From: Euperipatoides rowelli
Lineage: Eukaryota > Onychophora > Udeonychophora > Euonychophora > Peripatopsidae
Length of the DNA stretch: 12,670 bases
Direction: 5' to 3' (one strand)
Assembly: GCA_003024985.2 (NCBI GenBank)
Contig: PXIH01S0001524.1
The notes beneath the pieces are model-generated. The model did not search any database and had not been told where the DNA came from. It was given only the letters and a program-made list of their open reading frames with translations. This document shows positions 8,592 to 12,670 of this stretch, piece by piece. Numbering within the stretch: the stretch's first letter is position 1; each line of letters starts with the position of its first letter. The position numbers and the translations under genes were made by a program.

Positions 8592-9471
8592 CCATTGGCA
8601 CTCCCTGATATTTAAAGCTCATTAAAATTATGCAAGCGCCAAGTGATAGTAGACCTACAGGATTTGTGTGTCATGTTGATATGGTAGAGAGAGAGTTTGT
8701 ATTGTTGTAGGCAATTTTATCGTACCACACAAAAGGCGGAGATGATGATGATTGTTTTTGATGTGGATTGTAAAAAGATAATTTAAAACTGCCTTGCCCT
8801 AACCTTTCTTCGGAGTACGGAGGTCTCCTCCTTATACTAGGAATTTACTGTGAACTTTATTTAACTAACATTTAAAAGCAAGTTCTTGTAGATAAATTTG
8901 TTAAGGGCTCATTTTGATTCCTTGTATTATTCTGCCCTTCTATCTTTGTGTCAGTCTTTTTTAAATGTCCACTCTCAGAAGCTGTGTCTTATATAGACAA
9001 ATATCCTAGTCCTTTTATAGGTATACATACAGTATATTCCACCTCTTGAGTAAAACCTTCGGGCTAATTTGGTCAGTAATTTTATTTTTGTCATGTAATT
9101 GTGATTTGATCCATTAAATTTTTATACAAAGTCTAGATGAGAAAAAATTCTATCTAGCCTATAGCTTGTCAGTTGTACAGCTTCCCTTCGGCTATGGTAG
9201 ACATCCTAAACTTTCATCATCCTGATGTCAGATTAACGGTTTTTGTTGTTTGACAGAATCTGTAAGTAGTTCTAAATTTCCAAACTATCAGATCACTGCA
9301 ATGCCTCATGGGAGGTCAATCTTTAATTAGTTTAAGTTCTCATAATGCAGAATGTTTAACTGTTCTTGAATCTCCATTTTAGTTCAGACTCTTTGAATCA
9401 TGGTTTCATAATTAGCCCAGGGGAAATGCCAATTTTTACACAGATTTTCTACCTTATTGGAGTGCCAATGG
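8592..9471. mobile_element. Candidate non-autonomous DNA transposon bounded by 13-bp inverted repeats
   Basis: CCATTGGCACTCC (8592-8604) is repeated exactly in inverted orientation at 9459-9471, and both outer flanks continue with similar AT-rich sequence (TATAAATAAA on the left, ATTTTATAAATAA on the right). The interior is less AT-rich than its surroundings and contains no transposase-like frame. Small internal palindromes exist, for example GGAGGTCTCC near 8819-8828. No clean target-site duplication directly abuts the repeats, although TATAAATAA occurs on both sides a few bases off. A short MITE-like element is the simplest reading. A chance inverted repeat is less likely given its mixed base composition but is not excluded. 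Confidence 0.45.
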
Positions 9472-9479
9472 ATTTTATA

Positions 9480-11180
9480 AATAATTATACAATAATTATT
9501 GTTTTTTAAATTATTAATTATTTCTTAGCATTTTTACTTTGTTTTATACATTACCGGTACTTAGTCTATTTAAAAAATAATTTTTTAAAAATTTTGTTTT
9601 ATATTTATTATTGTCATCTCATTATTATATCGTACTTTTTTAAGTACAGTATAGTAAATATATGCTCCTCTTGGAATATTTATAAAATTCTATAATTATT
9701 CCATCACTAATTCACTGGAGATAGTAAATATAAGTTTTGAAATTGTTGTTCACATCTGTTAATTTTCTTTTGTTTTCTTTAATAATTGGAATTTTGAAAA
9801 AAAAAAAATGCAGGAATGTACTTGTAATAATAAAAAAAAGTATAAAATATACTGTACATAGACCTATACTAGATAGTAATTCACTGGTGTCAATGGCATA
9901 ACTAGGAAGAAGTAGCTGATCTATGTATTATAGTACTAGTCCATTTCACTTCATCCTGCCGATAGAAAGCAGACTGTGACTTGTTTCATTTATGTTTGAA
10001 GAAAATAAAACTATGGCATTTTCTTTAGCCAATTTTAAATATATTTAGCCTATGAATGTAATTTTTTTATTTTGCTTTAAAAAATTTATGCACTTTATGA
10101 TTAGTACCTGGAGCAACTTGTTCCAACTTCTCTCCATAGATAGACCACTAACTATAGACTATATTAGTTCAATAAACATGGTTATAACTTAACACATGAC
10201 AATAACCACACAAGTAAAATATAAAAATGTCAGAGTAAGGACTATTAATTTCAAAATCAGAAATCCAAAAAATCAGAAGAAAAAAAACATCCTTACAACT
10301 ATTTGCCAAATTTTAATCATTTTAGATGAATATAGGTTAGTTTTGTCATTTTTTTGGGAAGTGTGCTTCTTCCCAAATGCCTCTTTCTCATTCATTGATA
10401 AGCTGTATTTTGGTTTCATCTACAATAACTATTTCCCAAATTGGCAGTTTGAAATGAAGTAGGATGGTCTTTTTTCATATCTATTTTTTTATCAGTTATT
10501 ATTAATTTGTTTCAAATGTGCACAAACCATAGTTAATGATTAACCAAATCTTATAAAATCCTAATTTTGTTAAAATTGGATCAATTTTATAAAAGTTATC
10601 AAGCCTCCCCTAACTATTCTACCCAAAAATCAAGATATCCTTAAATGAATTTTAACTAGATAGGCCCTTAATCTTAAGAGAACATATATCTAAAATTTAT
10701 TTGCAATCTGTACATTTTATGAATTTTTATATCTCTCACTTTCACTTGAGAATAACAATTAGCTACCATACTGTTATTTCTTTGTATGACTTTTTTTTTT
10801 AAAAATATATATTTAAATTAATAATTCCTTTCAAAAAAAATCTATTTTACTTCCAAATAAATTAATTTTAAAGGTCAGATTCAAAATTTTCTACATGTGG
10901 GTATAACACAATGATGTCATCATTTAGCTCTCATGTTTAAATTAAATTAAAATCTAGAATCAACATTACGGAAATGATAGAAATCAATTTCATCCAAATG
11001 GAGTCTTATAATCTAGGAAGATTAAGAAAAAAAAATTAACAGCTGACCTACTGAAGGCATAGTCTAAGAACACAAAATACAAAATATAGGCTAGATCTAC
11101 TAAAACAAAAAATGTTATGTAAATGTTATAAAAATAGGCTATTGTCTCTTTAAATGTGCTACCTTGTTTTATTAGAGAAA
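9480..11180. other. Gene-less AT-rich stretch
   Basis: No coding, RNA or transposon signature found. Enriched words are present (TACCGGTA 9552-9559, TACAGTA 9645-9651, TACTGTA 9850-9856, TAGCCTA 10046-10052, TAGGCTA 11087-11093 and 11135-11141). The 88-residue open frame at 10196-10462 (plus) is dominated by Lys, Asn, Ile and Phe, matches no family I know and looks like chance in AT-rich DNA. The 74-residue frame at 10990-11214 (minus) is hydrophobic for the same reason. Confidence 0.55.
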
Positions 11181-11190
11181 AATCCAGGAG

Positions 11191-11226
11191 GAGGGTAATG
11201 GGGATCTTAAACATCCCCCTTCCCTC
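11191..11226. repeat. GC-rich hairpin
   Basis: GAGGGTAATGGGGAT (11191-11205) and ATCCCCCTTCCCTC (11213-11226) pair as a stem of about 13-14 bases around a 7-base CTTAAAC loop, with one or two mismatches or bulges. It is strong for this AT-rich context. It is too short for a typical animal pre-miRNA, and its role is unknown. Confidence 0.55.
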
Positions 11227-11487
11227 ACAACTTTATTAAATTGTATATATCCAATATGTAATTTTGTCATCAGAGAAATACAGTTAAAGTTCAAAAATTT
11301 GGATGCCAGAAATCCGGACAAGAATCTGAACTTGATAGTGGTGATCATTTTGAAACAATTCATCATACAGGTACTGTTAATAGTTCAATATTTTGTGTCT
11401 CACTGTTTCCATTTACTATACAGACTACTGTACATAATATTATTTTCAAACCAATAATAATGACTATTAAACTTCATTTTGTTCAGT

Positions 11488-11610
11488 GATACTGCCGGCC
11501 TCGCGAGGGTAACCTACTCCCAGTATTACCGTAAGGGCTAGACAGTATACCACCAAATTATGGACAACACACTATGGCTCACACCCAGTTGCACAGGACA
11601 TCATATGACA
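11488..11610. other. Unidentified GC-rich patch
   Basis: Roughly 120 bases are distinctly less AT-rich than their flanks. The patch includes the perfect palindrome CCTCGCGAGG (near 11500-11509) and the word TTACCGTA (11526-11533). On the minus strand ACTGTCTAGCCCTTACGG and TACCCTCGCGAGG are visible. I recognise no tRNA, exon or specific repeat family. It could be a fragment of an old interspersed repeat. Confidence 0.3.
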
Positions 11611-11900
11611 TAACACCACAACAAATCACTAGATATTAAAGGTAAATATTTGTATTTTACAATATACTTTATCAAAATAGAGTACAGAATTTTATAAATA
11701 AATAAAAATTAAATATTTATTTTGCATGAAATAACTTCCTTTTCAAATTGTTTATCAAATTTTTATTTTGCAATAAATGTAACNTACATTTTTCAATATG
11801 AAAGTTACTGTACATGATCTTAATCATGCAAGATAATGTAAAAAAAAATCCTTTCTTCTAAAGCAGTCGTGATTCGAAGAAAAGTAATTTAAATTACAAC
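11611..11900. other. AT-rich stretch without recognised content
   Basis: Closed in all frames, with an ambiguous base (N) at 11784 and the word TACTGTA at 11806-11812. A pyrimidine-rich run at about 11901-11914 at its right edge could serve as the tract of a splice acceptor for the candidate exon that follows. Confidence 0.4.
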
Positions 11901-11974
11901 TTTTTTTTTTCTTTTGAACAATGCAAACCAGTCGTGTAGTGATTAACACTAATTTTAAGCCCCATTAGAAACTG

Positions 11975-12058
11975 ATGGATCTAACAGCTAAGCCTGGAAC
12001 CCTAATCGCACTTCTTTTAAGAATGGAATTCATGCGACTAATTGACCGGCTTAAAAAT
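11975..12058 (+). CDS. Candidate first coding exon of a host gene, possibly HDDC2-like
   Basis: An ATG at 11975 follows an in-frame TAG (11966-11968) and opens 28 codons that end, in phase 0, at a consensus donor GTGAGT (12059-12064). The peptide starts MDLTAKPGTLIAL and ends LLRMEFMRLIDRLKN. Base composition over about 11930-12058 is less AT-rich than the flanks, as in exons. Upstream, a T/C-rich tract and CAG (ending near 11931) could be an acceptor for an exon that includes 5' UTR. The F-[LM]-R-L-[IV]-x-x-L-K pattern ending an exon recalls the N-terminus of HDDC2-type HD-domain proteins, just before their conserved RTGW stretch. The next exon would lie beyond the window and cannot be tested. 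The frame continues into low-complexity codons after the donor, as an intron would. A chance frame remains quite possible. Confidence 0.25.
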
Positions 12059-12064
12059 GTGAGT
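12059..12064 (+). promoter_or_regulatory. Possible splice donor
   Basis: GTGAGT directly follows AAAAAT and matches the metazoan 5' splice consensus. The sequence after it is T-rich and closed or low in complexity, consistent with intron. It is meaningful only if the adjacent candidate exon is real. Confidence 0.25.
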
Positions 12065-12400
12065 TATAAAACAAAGAACATTTTTTTTTTAATTTTTTTT
12101 TTAAATCGCAGAATTTTAAATATATACAAACTGTCTTCTTCTTTACCTTCATTTAATTACCGTATTAATATTTCAGACCTTGATTTTTTTTATTATTATT
12201 ATTTCATCACTATTTATTTAATCAATTTACATATATATCAATTGGGTGGGTATTTATCTTCCGTGTAATCTTCTTGTCTGTAAAAATAAGAGAAGACCAC
12301 GTGGTGATTGTTGTGAACCCACCAAATTGAAACCATAATTAGTTGTAAATATTAAAATAGAAAAACTTCCAAACCAAAAAAAAAAAGCTTATCAATTTAG
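12065..12400. other. Low-complexity, T- and A-rich stretch (possible intron)
   Basis: Long T runs (about 12081-12103), a TTA/TAT-rich run (about 12184-12203) and a poly-A run (about 12376-12386) dominate. TTACCGTA occurs at 12157-12164. No coding signal is seen after the possible donor. Confidence 0.5.
12239..12329. repeat. Inverted repeat pair (91-bp foldback)
   Basis: CAATTGGGTGGGT (12239-12251) and ACCCACCAAATTG (12317-12329) match as an inverted pair at 12 of 13 positions, enclosing about 65 bases that include a weaker internal TCTTCTTGTCT / AGAGAAGA pairing. It could be a tiny MITE or a chance foldback. No target duplication is evident. Confidence 0.45.
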
Positions 12401-12421
12401 GTGGCCCATTTAATTTTCCTG

Positions 12422-12454
12422 CAGGGGGGCCCAAAATCTGTAGATCCGGGCCTG
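12422..12454. mobile_element. hAT-like transposon end or deletion remnant
   Basis: The segment starts CAGGGGGGCCC and ends TAGATCCGGGCCTG. On the minus strand it therefore starts CAGGCCCGGATCTA, so both ends have the CAGG...GC-rich form typical of hAT termini. It is either the right end of an element whose body lies to the left or a very short internally deleted copy. No 8-bp duplication is visible around the 33-base unit (flanks differ), which weakens the second reading. Confidence 0.3.
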
Positions 12455-12465
12455 CATGAGATTCA

Positions 12466-12545
12466 CTTTAACACGGCTCAGCTGCAGTTGAACCAAGATC
12501 ATGTTCGCATCAACACTGAATAATGCTCAACCCTGGCTCAACCAA
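12466..12545. repeat. GC-rich patch with GGCTCA / CTCAACC repeats, possible transposon end
   Basis: Related phrases recur: CACGGCTCAGCTGCAGTTGAACCA, GCTCAACCCTGG and CTGGCTCAACCAAGG. This style of repeated GGTTGAGCC-type words is common at the ends of small non-autonomous DNA transposons, but no inverted partner was found in the window, so the family is open. Confidence 0.25.
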
Positions 12546-12591
12546 GGATAAAAATGACATTGAGAATGGTACTGTCCATGACTCAATAGAG

Positions 12592-12670
12592 CAGGGGTCT
12601 CAAACACGCGGCCCGGGGGCCACATGCGGCCCTATATGCCATCTAGTGCGGCCCTTTGTCAAACTAAAAT
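12592..12670 (+). mobile_element. Left end of a hAT-superfamily DNA transposon (continues past window)
   Basis: The sequence from 12592 begins CAGGGGTCTCAAAC and continues with a run of GCGGCCC words at 12608-12614, 12626-12632 and 12648-12654. CAGNGGTCTCAAACTC-type termini followed by GCGGCCC/GGGGGCC subterminal repeats are a well-known signature of hAT elements in many animals. The 8 bases before it, CAATAGAG (12584-12591), would be the target copy, but the other end is outside the window, so this cannot be verified. Sharply GC- and CpG-rich compared with the flanks. No coding part is visible yet. Confidence 0.8.

Noticed and set aside
10196-10462. 88-residue plus-strand open frame
   Set aside because: The composition is that of random AT-rich DNA (Lys, Asn, Ile, Phe). 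There is no motif, no splice context and no family resemblance.
12181-12210. TTA/TAT-rich run as a possible tandem-repeat array
   Set aside because: Too short and irregular to be more than ordinary simple sequence.

Overview
The window is AT-rich (roughly 70% A+T by eye) eukaryotic nuclear DNA with no bacterial-style gene packing. It has many poly-A/T runs and short AAAT-type microsatellites, and all its long coding signal comes from a decayed retrotransposon. The types of transposon present (a CR1/Jockey-like non-LTR element, a PIF/Harbinger-like element and a hAT-like end) point to an animal, most likely an invertebrate. I cannot name the species. Two bases are unresolved (N at 4970 and 11784).

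Layout: Bases 1-267 look like the right end of a DNA transposon that began outside the window. Bases 268-3030 are gene-less AT-rich DNA with one odd GC-rich patch (about 2155-2245). A repeat-bearing stretch with inverted and direct repeats lies at 3068-3393, and a 165-bp imperfect palindrome lies at 3834-3998. The centrepiece spans about 4613-8265: a 5'-truncated non-LTR (LINE) retrotransposon on the minus strand. It keeps the last residues of the endonuclease, the linker, recognisable reverse transcriptase blocks, the C-terminal region and a 3' UTR, but it is full of stops and frameshifts. A 1190-bp PIF/Harbinger-like non-autonomous element (6462-7651) has been inserted into it, with an exact TTA target duplication. 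Removing the insert and one TTA copy re-joins the retrotransposon reading frame locally. Downstream, 8592-9471 is bounded by 13-bp perfect inverted repeats and may be another non-autonomous element. Bases 9480-11490 are mostly empty AT-rich DNA with one good hairpin (11191-11226).

The best candidate for a host gene is a small coding exon at 11975-12058, which ends at a consensus splice donor. Its peptide faintly resembles the N-terminus of HDDC2-type HD-domain proteins, and this is tentative. The last 250 bases hold GC-rich transposon-end-like segments, including a clear hAT-type terminus starting at 12592.

No operon, CRISPR array, rRNA or intact tRNA is seen, and I found no convincing new molecular system. 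The most informative signals are the nested insertion, the large palindrome, the candidate exon, and a striking excess of a few short words (TAGGCTA, TACAGTA, TACCGGTA) across the window.
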